Below, in pieces: positions 36,794-46,119 of a DNA stretch of 64,000 nucleotides. Made by a program: the position numbers and the translations under genes. Position 1 is the first letter of the stretch, and every line of letters starts with the position of its first letter. The notes beneath the pieces were generated by a model that did not search any database, had not been told where the DNA came from, and saw nothing but the letters and a program-made list of their open reading frames with translations. This stretch comes from an uncultured Methanoregula sp. (GTDB lineage Archaea > Halobacteriota > Methanomicrobia > Methanomicrobiales > Methanospirillaceae): assembly GCF_963677065.1 (NCBI RefSeq), contig NZ_OY781872.1, positions 2,661,419 to 2,725,418 on the forward strand, in the 5' to 3' direction.

Positions 36794-39283
36794 ATGAAAT
36801 TCGCTGAGATGGTTGATCTCTCGGAACTCACGGAACTCTGCGAGAGTTTCACTGCTGCAACCGGTGCAGCAACTGCCCTTCTGGAACTTGATGGTACCGT
36901 TCTCATAGCAACCGGCTGGCAGGATATCTGCACCCGGTTCCACCGGGTAAATCCTGACAGTGCGGTCCGGTGCAGGGAGAGCGACACGGCTCTTGCCAGC
37001 CTTTTGAAAAAAGGGGAACCCTATAATATTTACCAGTGCAAAAACGGGCTTGTCGACGTGGCAGTCCCGATCCTGGCCGGGGGAAATCATGTTGCGAACT
37101 TTTTTACCGGCCAGTTCTTTCTTTCCCCGCCGGACCGCGAGTTCTTCATCCGCCAGGCAGACACGTTCGGGTTCGACCCGGATGCCTATCTCGAAGCTCT
37201 CGGGCGGGTTCCCGTGTATGACGAGGAGCAGGTCCGGCATCTCCTGGGGTTCCTCTCCCGCATGGCCCGCATCTTCGCAGAGACAGGGATGGCCCGGCTC
37301 CGGCTTGAAGAGACCAACCGGGAACTCACCGTCAAGCATGCTGAACTCAAGGAAGAGATAGCAAAGCGGGAACACGCAGATGAGGCGCTCCGCAGGAGCG
37401 AGTTACGGTTCCTCGGCATAGCCGGCACGGTCCCCGGGGTCGTGTACCAGTTCTATGCAAGGCCCGGCGGGCAGAGAGGTTTCTCGTATGTGAGCGAACG
37501 CTCGCTTGAGATCCTGGGCATCCCGAATGACCCGGGCCCGTTCTTCGAACAGATGACCGATCGTGTCCATCCCGAAGACCGGCAGCGGTTCTTGGATTCA
37601 ATAGATGCCGCAGTCCGGGCGGTTTCCCGCTGGGAGTTCGAAGGCAGGCTCATCCGGCCGGACGGGAACGTCATGTACTTCAAGGGCATCTCGGAGCCGG
37701 CCAGGGAGAATGACGAGCTCGTCTTTTCCGGCATATTCCTCGATATCACGAAACGCAAACTTGCAGAGACGGCCCTGCAGGACAGCGAGGAGCAGCTCAG
37801 GACGATCATCGAAGAAGCACCCTTCAGCATCCAGGTCATGGATACCGAAGGCAGGATCATTCTCGTCAACAGGGCGTTTGAGAAACTCTGGGGCCTCACC
37901 CTGGAAGACCTGCTTAATTATCGTATTCTTAACGATGAGCAGCTCGTCCGGAGCGGAATAATGCCCATCATAGAGAGGGGATTTGCAGGAGAGGTCGCGG
38001 AGATCCCTCCCACCCGGTATGACAGCATGGAAACCTCCGGGAAAGGCAACCGGCCCTGGGTCCAAAGCCGCATCTACCCGACAAGGGATACGAAAGGAGC
38101 TATCCGCAACATCATCCTGATGCACGAGGATATCACCAGCCAGGTCGAAGCGGTCGAAGCACTCAGGGAGAGCGAGAGCCGGCACCGCCGCATAGTCGAG
38201 ACCGCAAACGAGGGAATCTGGTCCATGGACGCCCGCCATGTCACAACCTTCGTCAACCAGAAGATGGCCGACATGCTGGGGTACCCGGTTGAGGAGATTG
38301 TCGGCAGGGCGATTTCGGATTTCATCTTTCCTGAAGACCTGCCCCATAATGCCCGGCAGATGGAGCTCCGGCACCAGGGACACAACAGCGTGTACGAGGG
38401 CAGGATCCGCAACCGCGATGGCGGTATCAGGTGGATGAAGGTTTCCGCAACCGCGATATTTGACGATGCAGGAAAATTCGCGGGCTCGTTTGCCATGCTC
38501 TTCGACATCACCGACCGCAAGATTGCCGAAGAAGCCCTGTTGCGCAAGAACGAGGAACTGGCAGCTGCAACCGAGGAGATGACCGCGATTGACGAGGAAC
38601 TCCGGCAGAATTACGAGGAACTCAAAAAGATACAGGATGCTCTCGGGCTTGCCCGCAGGAAGCTCAATATCCTCAACCAGGTCACGTTCGAGGAACTGCA
38701 AAGCGGGATCTTCTCCCTGTCTGCATACCTGGAACTGTCCGTAACAAGGGGTTCTGAGGAGAAGAAAGCCGGCTATATCTCAAAGCAGAAGGCTATCCTC
38801 AAGGACATGACAAAAAACCTGTCCTTTGCCAGGAACTACCAGGGTCTCGGCATGGTTCCCCCGAAGTGGCAGAATGTCAACCAGGTCTTCCTCTTCGCCA
38901 TCTCGCACATGGATACGCTTTGCCTTGTGCGGGATGTCGAACTGGGCAGCCTTGAGATCTATGCCGATCCGCTGCTCGAGCGGGTTTTCGGAGTTCTGGT
39001 GGAAAACGTCCTGAAATGGGGCAGCGGGGCAACGACAATCCGGCTGCACTATCAGGAAGAGAAGGGCGGGCTGCTCCTGACATTCGAGGATAACGGGCAG
39101 GGAATTTTAACCGAGAGAAAGGAGTGTATCTTTGAACGCGAATCCCGCCAGGATGGCGGTCTCGGGTTGTATCTTGTCCGGGAGATCCTCTCCATCACCC
39201 ATATCACGATCCGGGAGACCGGAGAGCCCGGGACCGGTGCACGGTTCGAGATCTCGGTGCCGGAAGGGGCATATCGGTTTTAG
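36794..39283 (+). CDS. PocR-PAS multidomain sensor, degenerate histidine kinase
   Basis: The likely start at 36794 follows GGAAGGA; the frame is open upstream to 36491. The protein of about 829 residues begins with a PocR ligand-binding domain (about 1-160, LTELCESFTAATGAA). At least three PAS domains follow (about 200-315, 330-455, 465-580). The C-terminus aligns with the kinase core of its neighbours, but the phospho-acceptor motif TRHDI is replaced by TFEEL, so the His is absent. The ATP-binding part (FEDNGQGI, GGLGLYLVREIL) is kept. It may act as a partner for another kinase rather than autophosphorylate. Confidence 0.85.
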   Translation: MKFAEMVDLSELTELCESFTAATGAATALLELDGTVLIATGWQDICTRFHRVNPDSAVRCRESDTALASLLKKGEPYNIYQCKNGLVDVAVPILAGGNHVANFFTGQFFLSPPDREFFIRQADTFGFDPDAYLEALGRVPVYDEEQVRHLLGFLSRMARIFAETGMARLRLEETNRELTVKHAELKEEIAKREHADEALRRSELRFLGIAGTVPGVVYQFYARPGGQRGFSYVSERSLEILGIPNDPGPFFEQMTDRVHPEDRQRFLDSIDAAVRAVSRWEFEGRLIRPDGNVMYFKGISEPARENDELVFSGIFLDITKRKLAETALQDSEEQLRTIIEEAPFSIQVMDTEGRIILVNRAFEKLWGLTLEDLLNYRILNDEQLVRSGIMPIIERGFAGEVAEIPPTRYDSMETSGKGNRPWVQSRIYPTRDTKGAIRNIILMHEDITSQVEAVEALRESESRHRRIVETANEGIWSMDARHVTTFVNQKMADMLGYPVEEIVGRAISDFIFPEDLPHNARQMELRHQGHNSVYEGRIRNRDGGIRWMKVSATAIFDDAGKFAGSFAMLFDITDRKIAEEALLRKNEELAAATEEMTAIDEELRQNYEELKKIQDALGLARRKLNILNQVTFEELQSGIFSLSAYLELSVTRGSEEKKAGYISKQKAILKDMTKNLSFARNYQGLGMVPPKWQNVNQVFLFAISHMDTLCLVRDVELGSLEIYADPLLERVFGVLVENVLKWGSGATTIRLHYQEEKGGLLLTFEDNGQGILTERKECIFERESRQDGGLGLYLVREILSITHITIRETGEPGTGARFEISVPEGAYRF

Positions 39284-39529
39284 AGACGAGAACCGGAACG
39301 GATACAGCTGCCTGCCGGGGGAATCTGTCCGGGATCATCCGGTCTTTAAAAAAACATCTGACTGGCGAAGATTGCCCGTGAGTTATCCTGTCCGGTGTTA
39401 ATCCCTTACCTGGATCTTTGGCATTCCTGCAGGGTTGCCGGATTTGCCATCCGGGTCACTTCGGAAGCAAAAACACGCATTTTTTCGATAAAGTTTTCAA
39501 TAAAACAGAGCGGTTCGGGCAATTTACCC

Positions 39530-39540
39530 AAATATTTATC
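39530..39540 (+). promoter_or_regulatory. TATA box of the 5TM sensor kinase, probably leaderless
   Basis: AAATATTTATC is centred about 29 bases before the ATG at 39565. The predicted transcript start is within a few bases of that codon, which supports 39565 over the upstream in-frame start at 39418. Confidence 0.5.
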
Positions 39541-39564
39541 TGGTTATTATGCAATTGCAGAGAT

Positions 39565-41619
39565 ATGGATCTGACAATAATCCAGAGTTCAGTCACCCTT
39601 TTCCAGATCCTCTGTGTGATTATTGTCTTTGCGTCCGTTTTCATGCGGAGCCGGTTTTTCAGGGAGTTCTTCGAGCAGCGGCCGAAACTGACCACCCAGG
39701 TTCTCCTGATGGTTTTTTTCGGGATTATGTCCATCTTCGGGACGCTGAGCGGGCTCTCGATCTACGGCGCCGTTGTCAACATCCGGGATCTCGGCCCCAT
39801 GGCGGCCGGTCTCCTCTGCGGCCCCTTTGTCGGCCTCGGGGCAGGGATCATCGGCGGATTGTTCCGGTTCTTCCAGGGCGGACCCTACATGTGGACCGGG
39901 CTTTCCGCCCCAATCCTGTCCGGAATCCTGGGCGGGATAATGTACCTGGCAAACCGGCGCAGGTTCGTTTCCACCTGGGCGGCTGTAATTCTGATCGGGC
40001 TTTCTGAAACGCTCATCTCCTGTTACACGCTGATCCTGGTAACCAGACCCTCCGAGTTTTTCACGGTTGTCACGATGGTTGCAGCCCCGATGGTTATCTT
40101 CAACATCATCGGCATGTTCATCTTTGCAACCGTGGTCCATGGTATCCTTGACGAGATGCAGGCTCAAAAAGAGAGGCAGAAGCTCGAACTGGAGGCCGGA
40201 TTGAGAAAGAACCTCACAACCATCATCAACACCATTGCCTATCCGGTCTATGTCCTGGACCGGGAGCATCGTTTTACCCTGGTCAATGACAGCTTCTGCA
40301 GGTTTGTCGGACAGACAGGAGAGGAGATCCTGGGAAAAACACCCGGGAATTTCTTCAGTAAAGAGGATGCTGCAGTTCATTACCAGATGACCGAGGAGGT
40401 ATTCCGGACCCGCAGGGCCCGGGAAGAAGAGATCACGATCACCCGGCCGAACGGCCAGGTATGTACCATCATTGACACATCCACCCATTATTCGGATTCC
40501 CCGGGCCAGGAATTCATTGTGGGCGTTGTCCAGGATATCACGGAGCGCCGGAAGATGCAGGTTGCCCTTGCAGAGAACGAGGCCTGGTACCGCATCCTTT
40601 TCGAGCATACCGGTGCGGCAACCATCATCATCGACAAAGATGGCATCATCGACCAGGCCAACACCGAGTTTGCCGAACTGTCCGGGTACTCCCGGAAAGA
40701 GATCGAAGGAACAATGAAATGGGTACAGATAGCGGATCCCGACGATTACAAGACCGTGAGAAAATACCATCACGAGAGAAGAGAGAACAGTCCCTCCTCG
40801 GCTCCCACAAATTATACGGTTCGGATAATTGACCGCAGCGGGAATAAAAAAACCGTCCAGGCCGTTGTTGCGATGATCCCGGGGACACAAAAATCGATTG
40901 CGTCTTACGTGGACATAACGGAACAGAAGAGAACGGAAGAGGCCCTTGCCCAGGCCAATAAAAAACTCAATCTCCTCTCCTCCATAACCCGGCACGATAT
41001 CATCAACCAGATCCTGGTACTCAAAGGGTTCTTAACCCTGCTTACCGTCAGGACCGACAACCCGGAACTCCTTGAATATGCAGGCAAAAGTATCAGGGCG
41101 GGCGAGAATATCGAGCGCCAGATCATCTTCACGCGGGATTACCAGGACATGGGGGTGAGATCACCGGTATGGCAGAATGTAAAAACCTGCATTATCAAAG
41201 CAAAGGGAGCCCTGGATACGAGCATTGTCAGCATCAGTATGAACGGACCGGATGTCGAGGTGTTTGCCGATCCCCTCTTTGAAAAAGTATTCTATAACCT
41301 TATTGATAATTCCCTGAAATACGGGGGGGAGAAACTGCACACCATCCATATCGGTTTCCGGGAGACCGACTCCGGCCTGGTCATCACGTACGAGGATGAC
41401 GGGAACGGGATCTCAGAAGAAGATAAGGTTCATCTCTTCGAACGCGGCTTTGGAAAACACACGGGCCTTGGCCTCTTCCTCTCCCGGGAGATCCTCTCGA
41501 TCACCGGCATTGCCATCACGGGCAACGGGGTACCGGGCGGGGGGGCACGGTTCGAGATCTCTGTGCCGGCCGGAGCATACCGCATCCTGGAGCAGCACGA
41601 GTCCCGGCCGTCCGACTGA
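39565..41619 (+). CDS. Membrane sensor histidine kinase (5TM-PAS-PAS-kinase)
   Basis: This kinase of 684 residues has an N-terminal 5TMR-LYT-type membrane domain (about residues 1-205, with GPMAAGLLCGPFVGLGAGII), two PAS domains (about 220-330 and 335-455) and a kinase core. The H box is SSITRHDIINQILVLKGF, the N box NLIDNSLKYGG, and the ATP lid YEDDGNGISEEDK with GLGLFLSREIL. All catalytic parts are intact. 5TMR-LYT domains in bacterial LytS respond to cell-wall or pyruvate-type signals; the signal here is unknown. No response regulator is adjacent. Confidence 0.9.
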   Translation: MDLTIIQSSVTLFQILCVIIVFASVFMRSRFFREFFEQRPKLTTQVLLMVFFGIMSIFGTLSGLSIYGAVVNIRDLGPMAAGLLCGPFVGLGAGIIGGLFRFFQGGPYMWTGLSAPILSGILGGIMYLANRRRFVSTWAAVILIGLSETLISCYTLILVTRPSEFFTVVTMVAAPMVIFNIIGMFIFATVVHGILDEMQAQKERQKLELEAGLRKNLTTIINTIAYPVYVLDREHRFTLVNDSFCRFVGQTGEEILGKTPGNFFSKEDAAVHYQMTEEVFRTRRAREEEITITRPNGQVCTIIDTSTHYSDSPGQEFIVGVVQDITERRKMQVALAENEAWYRILFEHTGAATIIIDKDGIIDQANTEFAELSGYSRKEIEGTMKWVQIADPDDYKTVRKYHHERRENSPSSAPTNYTVRIIDRSGNKKTVQAVVAMIPGTQKSIASYVDITEQKRTEEALAQANKKLNLLSSITRHDIINQILVLKGFLTLLTVRTDNPELLEYAGKSIRAGENIERQIIFTRDYQDMGVRSPVWQNVKTCIIKAKGALDTSIVSISMNGPDVEVFADPLFEKVFYNLIDNSLKYGGEKLHTIHIGFRETDSGLVITYEDDGNGISEEDKVHLFERGFGKHTGLGLFLSREILSITGIAITGNGVPGGGARFEISVPAGAYRILEQHESRPSD

Positions 41620-41702
41620 CCGCGGGTATGCGCACGGGAGAAGAGAAAAGAAAGATACATTTTCTCCGGCAATGAAATGAACCTTGCAGAGGCAGGTTTC
41701 TG

Positions 41703-43124
41703 ATGGCGTGCAGGGTTCTTACTGAGGCACTGGATGAGGCACCGTTCACGCTCAAGCATGCCCATATCTGGTTTCTTTCATCCATGGGGATCTTCCTCGA
41801 CGGCTTCGATCTCTTCGTGATGTCCATTGCCCTCCCGCTCATCATCGTACAGTTCTCCGCATCTCCCCTTGCCCAGGGAGCGGTCGGTGCTGCATCCATT
41901 GTCGGCGCAATCTTCGGGGCGCTCATCGGCGGCAGGCTCTGCGACCGGTTCGGGAGAAAGAAGATCTTTCTTGCGGATCTCTTCATCTTCATTCTCTTTG
42001 CAATCCTGTCGGCCTGCGCCTGGAACCTTGAGTCCCTCATCCTCTTCCGCTTCCTCCTTGGCGTGGGAATCGGCGCAGACTACCCGATCTGTGCATCCTA
42101 TGTCTCGGAGTTCATGCCCAAACGGATCCGGGGCCGGATGCTGATCGCTGCATTCAGTTTCCAGGCAGTCGGCATTTTCGCTGCGGCTGCTGCGGGTCTC
42201 CTCATCCTGGCCCTGCACCCGGATGAATCGGCATGGCGGTGGATGCTCATTGCCGGATCAGTCCCTGCGATCGTGATCCTCGTGCTGCGCCGGACCGTAC
42301 CCGAGAGTCCCCGGTGGCATATCCAGCGGAGGGAGTGGAAACTCGCCATGGGAGTTGTCCGTTACCTGATACCGGATTTCAAGCTTAAGGAAAAAGCCGA
42401 GCCCCCGGTGGAAAAACCGGTGCCGGAAGTGTTGGAAAGGAAGCCGGCATGGCATGCCCGCATAGCCGATTATTGCGAACTCTTCTCCGGGCAGAACCGG
42501 AGAAAGACCCTGCTCATCACCATCCCGTGGTTTCTGATGGATTTTGCCTTTTACGGCGTGGGTATATTCACGCCCATCCTTATCGCATCCATGCTTGGTA
42601 CCCATGCGGTCGGCATGAATTTCATTGCCCAGGATTTCTATTCCACGGAATTGACCGTCCTCCTGGATATTTTCCTTGTTCTCGGGTTCATCCTCAATAT
42701 CCTCTTCATTGAGAGGATGGGCCGGATCCGGCTCCAGCTGATGGGGTTTGTCGGCATGGCTGCAGGCATGTTCATCCTCGCGGCGTCCCAGTCCGGTTCC
42801 ACGACCATCATTGCTCTCGCATTTGTCGGATTCGGTCTCTTCAACCTTCTCCAGAACTGGGGCCCGAATGCCACGACCTTCCTCCTCCCGGCCGAACTCT
42901 TTCCCACCCGGCTCCGGGCAACCGCCCACGGATTTGCATCGGCCGTTGCCAAGGTTGGCGCAGCCTGCGGGATCATCTTTGTCCCGCTGATGCAGGCTTC
43001 GATGGGCGTACGGGACACCGTCACCATCATGGGGATCATCTGTATCATTGCCTGTGTCGTAACCTGGCTGACCCGGGTGGATATGACCGGCCGCTCCCTT
43101 GAGGATCTTGAAGACGTGGCCTGA
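41703..43124 (+). CDS. MFS transporter, sugar/phosphate symporter type
   Basis: This 473-residue carrier has twelve membrane helices. The signature loop between helices 2 and 3 is GGRLCDRFGRKKIFLA, the helix 4-5 region shows RFLLGVGIGADYPICASYVSE, and the central loop has PESPRW, all typical of the sugar-porter and phosphate:H+ symporter branch. C-terminal LFPTRLRATAHGFASAVAK also fits. The substrate cannot be fixed from sequence; phosphate or an aromatic or organic acid is possible. It has its own ATG at 41703 and is 83 bases after the kinase. Confidence 0.88.
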   Translation: MACRVLTEALDEAPFTLKHAHIWFLSSMGIFLDGFDLFVMSIALPLIIVQFSASPLAQGAVGAASIVGAIFGALIGGRLCDRFGRKKIFLADLFIFILFAILSACAWNLESLILFRFLLGVGIGADYPICASYVSEFMPKRIRGRMLIAAFSFQAVGIFAAAAAGLLILALHPDESAWRWMLIAGSVPAIVILVLRRTVPESPRWHIQRREWKLAMGVVRYLIPDFKLKEKAEPPVEKPVPEVLERKPAWHARIADYCELFSGQNRRKTLLITIPWFLMDFAFYGVGIFTPILIASMLGTHAVGMNFIAQDFYSTELTVLLDIFLVLGFILNILFIERMGRIRLQLMGFVGMAAGMFILAASQSGSTTIIALAFVGFGLFNLLQNWGPNATTFLLPAELFPTRLRATAHGFASAVAKVGAACGIIFVPLMQASMGVRDTVTIMGIICIIACVVTWLTRVDMTGRSLEDLEDVA

Positions 43125-43273
43125 GGATTTTGGCCCTGCCGGATGTCTGAAGCCGGAATTTCCGGCAGGGCCCGGTCAGACACCGTTTTGCAGATTAAGG
43201 GAATCACCCTGTCACCGTGCCTGTTCCGCACGAAGCGTAAGCCGCGTACAGAGCCCGGCAGCGTGGCAGCGGA

Positions 43274-44983
43274 TCATTCGCCAGGGTCAACAAACCGGAA
43301 TTTCCCGCACGGGACATGGATCTCGAACTGTGCGCCATGATCGGGCCTCCCGGTCTCCGTGATCGTGATATCCGTGATCGCAAGGATCTCCCGGGAGAGG
43401 AAGAGGCCAAGGCCGGTGTTCTTCCCAAACCCGCGTTCGAAGAGCCGGGCCTTGTCCGTTTCCGATATCCCACACCCGTCATCCCCGACAACGATCACGA
43501 GGCTGTCACCGGCCGGGCGGCTGGAAACCCCGATGGACGAGAGCGTGTCCCCGCCATATTTTACGGCATTCTCAAAAAGATTGTAGAACACTTTTTCAAG
43601 CATCGGATCGGCGTAGACTTCAAGGGATCCGGTTGTGTCAGAGAGAGAGATGTTCCGGAGGTACACCTGGTCCTGTGCCCGCCTTACTGCAGCACTGACA
43701 TTCTGCCAGACCGGCATTTTGGATCCCAGTTTGTCGTATTCTGCAGTAAATGCGATCTGTTCCCTCATGGCCTCCAGCGCCTCTTCCTGGAGGGAAATGT
43801 ACTCTTTCTGTTCAGGATCCGTTGCAAGTTCCCGGCTCAGATCCAGGTAACTGGCAACCGCCATAAGTTTGTTCTGGAGATCGTGCCTGGTGATGCTTGA
43901 GAGGAGAGCTATCTTCCGGTTGGCCTGCGCAAGAGCCAGCTCGGCCTGTTTGCGCCCGGAGATGTCGCGCAACAGGCAGATGAAGCCTGACGATCCTGCC
44001 CCGCCGGCTCCCATCGGGGTTACCAGCACATCGTAGAACCGCAGGCTGCCCCCGCTCCGGATCTGGATCTCGATATGGCGCTCCTGCGGTACGGGCCGGG
44101 GATCCGCCTCCAGGAGTGCGAGCCCGCTGACGATCTCCCCGACCGGCCGGCCGATGGCGTCATGCGGGGATATCCCGGTGATCTTCTCGGCCGACGGGTT
44201 CAGATCCATCACCCGGAACTGCCCGTTCAGGACAACGACCCCGTCGCTCATGGTCAAAAATACCCTGGAGTAAGCAACAGGCACTGCTGAAAAGAGCTGG
44301 TAGCGGAGCAGGCCGACTGCCATGATGATTCCCGTGGCAAGGAACGCAAACGGGGTCAGGTCGTACTCGGGAAACGGGGCAAGCTGGAAGACATAGGCCA
44401 TGTTGCAGAAGGCCGGGATGCAGGCTGCACAGAAGAGGAGCAGGGTCTGCCGGCGGTAAAGCGCTGTGGCGGCAAAGAGCCGGCCGGCCACAAGGACCAG
44501 CGATACAAGAGCGAGGAGGTAACAGTAGCCGATATGGATCCAGAAGAGCGGGCCGTGCTCATACACCCAGATGGTGGATCCGTCAATGACGAGCGGGGAG
44601 AATCCGGTATAATAAAGATGGTGAAGCGGATTGGTGAGGACAAGAATCCATACGATTGCCGGTACGATGAAGAAGAGGGGGACGGTCCTCCGGTTCAGGT
44701 AATGTTCGCGGCCGGTATAACACAGGACAACAAAAAGCCAGGCAACAGGCACCGTCTGCAGGGCGGGATACTCGATATCGTTGATGAGAAGGACTGCCTG
44801 GAGGTTTGAACTGGTGAGTTCCAGGAGATAGCCGAAGATCCAGACGGTCTCGGCCGCCATCAGGAGGGTGAACGGGCGGGATAGGGGAATGGCTCGGTTG
44901 CGCCAGCCTGCATAGGCAAGGACTGCCGAGATCGTGCCGGCTATGATAAGGAGGATTATTGCAGGGGATGAGGGAAAACTCAT
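43274..44983 (-). CDS. Membrane sensor histidine kinase (7TM-PAS-kinase)
   Basis: This 569-residue kinase begins with a seven-helix membrane domain of the histidine kinase N-terminal 7TM type (about residues 5-225; TNPLHHLYYTGFSPLVIDG is a typical stretch). One PAS domain follows (about 230-350). The kinase core has the H box SSITRHDLQNKLMAVASY, N box NLFENAVKYGG and ATP lid GDDGCGISETDKARLF. It is complete. It is convergent with the MFS gene and belongs to the same kinase subfamily as the other sensors in the window. The signal is unknown. Confidence 0.9.
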   Translation of the reverse strand: MSFPSSPAIILLIIAGTISAVLAYAGWRNRAIPLSRPFTLLMAAETVWIFGYLLELTSSNLQAVLLINDIEYPALQTVPVAWLFVVLCYTGREHYLNRRTVPLFFIVPAIVWILVLTNPLHHLYYTGFSPLVIDGSTIWVYEHGPLFWIHIGYCYLLALVSLVLVAGRLFAATALYRRQTLLLFCAACIPAFCNMAYVFQLAPFPEYDLTPFAFLATGIIMAVGLLRYQLFSAVPVAYSRVFLTMSDGVVVLNGQFRVMDLNPSAEKITGISPHDAIGRPVGEIVSGLALLEADPRPVPQERHIEIQIRSGGSLRFYDVLVTPMGAGGAGSSGFICLLRDISGRKQAELALAQANRKIALLSSITRHDLQNKLMAVASYLDLSRELATDPEQKEYISLQEEALEAMREQIAFTAEYDKLGSKMPVWQNVSAAVRRAQDQVYLRNISLSDTTGSLEVYADPMLEKVFYNLFENAVKYGGDTLSSIGVSSRPAGDSLVIVVGDDGCGISETDKARLFERGFGKNTGLGLFLSREILAITDITITETGRPDHGAQFEIHVPCGKFRFVDPGE

Positions 44984-45148
44984 GCATTCACCGTTCAGGG
45001 TAGGGTATTGCGCCGGGCAGGGAATCGCGAGAAAGATTCCAGCAGTATATACAGAGAGATGGTTCCTGAAGATTCATAAATAACGTATATTGTGTCCAGA
45101 GTAACGGCATTTCTCAAAACCCTTATCCAGATGACCGGTGAATAGTGG

Positions 45149-45580
45149 ATGGAAATCATGGAGAAATCCTCATCCGAAGACGACCCCTGCGAGCAGTGCG
45201 GGCTCTGCTGCCGGATCTTCGGCCCCGGCATCATGCCGACAGTACCGAACGTTTACGTCTGGATCGAGCAGGGCCGGACCGATATCCTGCGCTGGTTCAT
45301 CGCGTACCGGGAACACGGCGATCCCGTTCCCTGCACCAGTCTCCGGGCAGAAGATCTTGGCGATGTGGTCTCGTTCGAGATGCGCGATGCAGAGACCGGC
45401 GAGTATGTTACGGTCTGCCCGTTCCTCCGGAGGAAAGGAAAGATGAGGTATCTCTGCGGAATACACCTGGTAAAACCCGAGATGTGCTGGAATTACCAGC
45501 CCTGGGTCTGGGGCGAGACGTATTTCAACCGGTGCCCGTCGCTCAAAAAGAGTAACGGGAAGACCCGCTGGCCGCTCTGA
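45149..45580 (+). CDS. YkgJ-type cysteine cluster protein
   Basis: This 143-residue protein has the Cys pattern of the YkgJ/CxxCxxCC family: CEQCGLCCRIFGPG at about residues 13-26, then CPFLRRKGKMRYLCGIH and PEMCWNYQP. The cysteines are thought to bind a metal or Fe-S cluster; function in archaea is unknown. GGTGA at 45137-45141 precedes the ATG. A TATA-like CATAAATAAC lies near 45078-45087. Confidence 0.85.
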   Translation: MEIMEKSSSEDDPCEQCGLCCRIFGPGIMPTVPNVYVWIEQGRTDILRWFIAYREHGDPVPCTSLRAEDLGDVVSFEMRDAETGEYVTVCPFLRRKGKMRYLCGIHLVKPEMCWNYQPWVWGETYFNRCPSLKKSNGKTRWPL

Positions 45581-45711
45581 TCGGTTTTTGGCAGCGGATT
45601 TCCCTCCGAGCTAAAAGGAGGGCGTATGTGCGTTAAGAGCCGGACGTCCGGCAGGATGCCGGGACAGATCCGGCAACAGGATTAAATATCCGGTTTTTGA
45701 TAACGTAACGC

Positions 45712-46119
45712 ATGCCAATCATGGAATGGACTGAAGAGCTGAGCGTGAACATCAGGGAGATCGATGACCAGCACAAAAAGCTCATCGCCCTCATCAACAA
45801 GCTGCACGACGCCATGCGGGCCGGCCAGGGAAAAGAAGCCCTGGAAGGAACGCTCCAGGAGCTCGCGTCGTATACGGTGTACCATTTCCAGACCGAAGAG
45901 AAATACATGCAGAAGTTCAACTACCCGCGCCTCCCGTCCCACAAAGCCGAACATGCCGCGTTTGTGAAAAAAGTCGTGGATTTCCAGAAGGATTTTGCTG
46001 AAAACCGGCTCGGTCTTACGCTCGATCTCATGAACTTCCTCCGCGACTGGGTCAACCACCACATACGGGAGACCGATAAGCAGTACACCGCCACGTTCAG
46101 GGCGGGCGGTCTTGCCTAG
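45712..46119 (+). CDS. Bacteriohemerythrin
   Basis: This 135-residue four-helix protein carries a di-iron centre that binds O2 reversibly. The iron ligands are visible in order: H of IDDQHKKL, H and E of YHFQTEEKYM, the two H of PSHKAEHAAF, and H and D of VNHHIRETDKQY. The length is that of a single-domain bacteriohemerythrin. In a strict anaerobe it may scavenge or sense oxygen, in line with FprA at the other end of the window. Confidence 0.95.
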   Translation: MPIMEWTEELSVNIREIDDQHKKLIALINKLHDAMRAGQGKEALEGTLQELASYTVYHFQTEEKYMQKFNYPRLPSHKAEHAAFVKKVVDFQKDFAENRLGLTLDLMNFLRDWVNHHIRETDKQYTATFRAGGLA

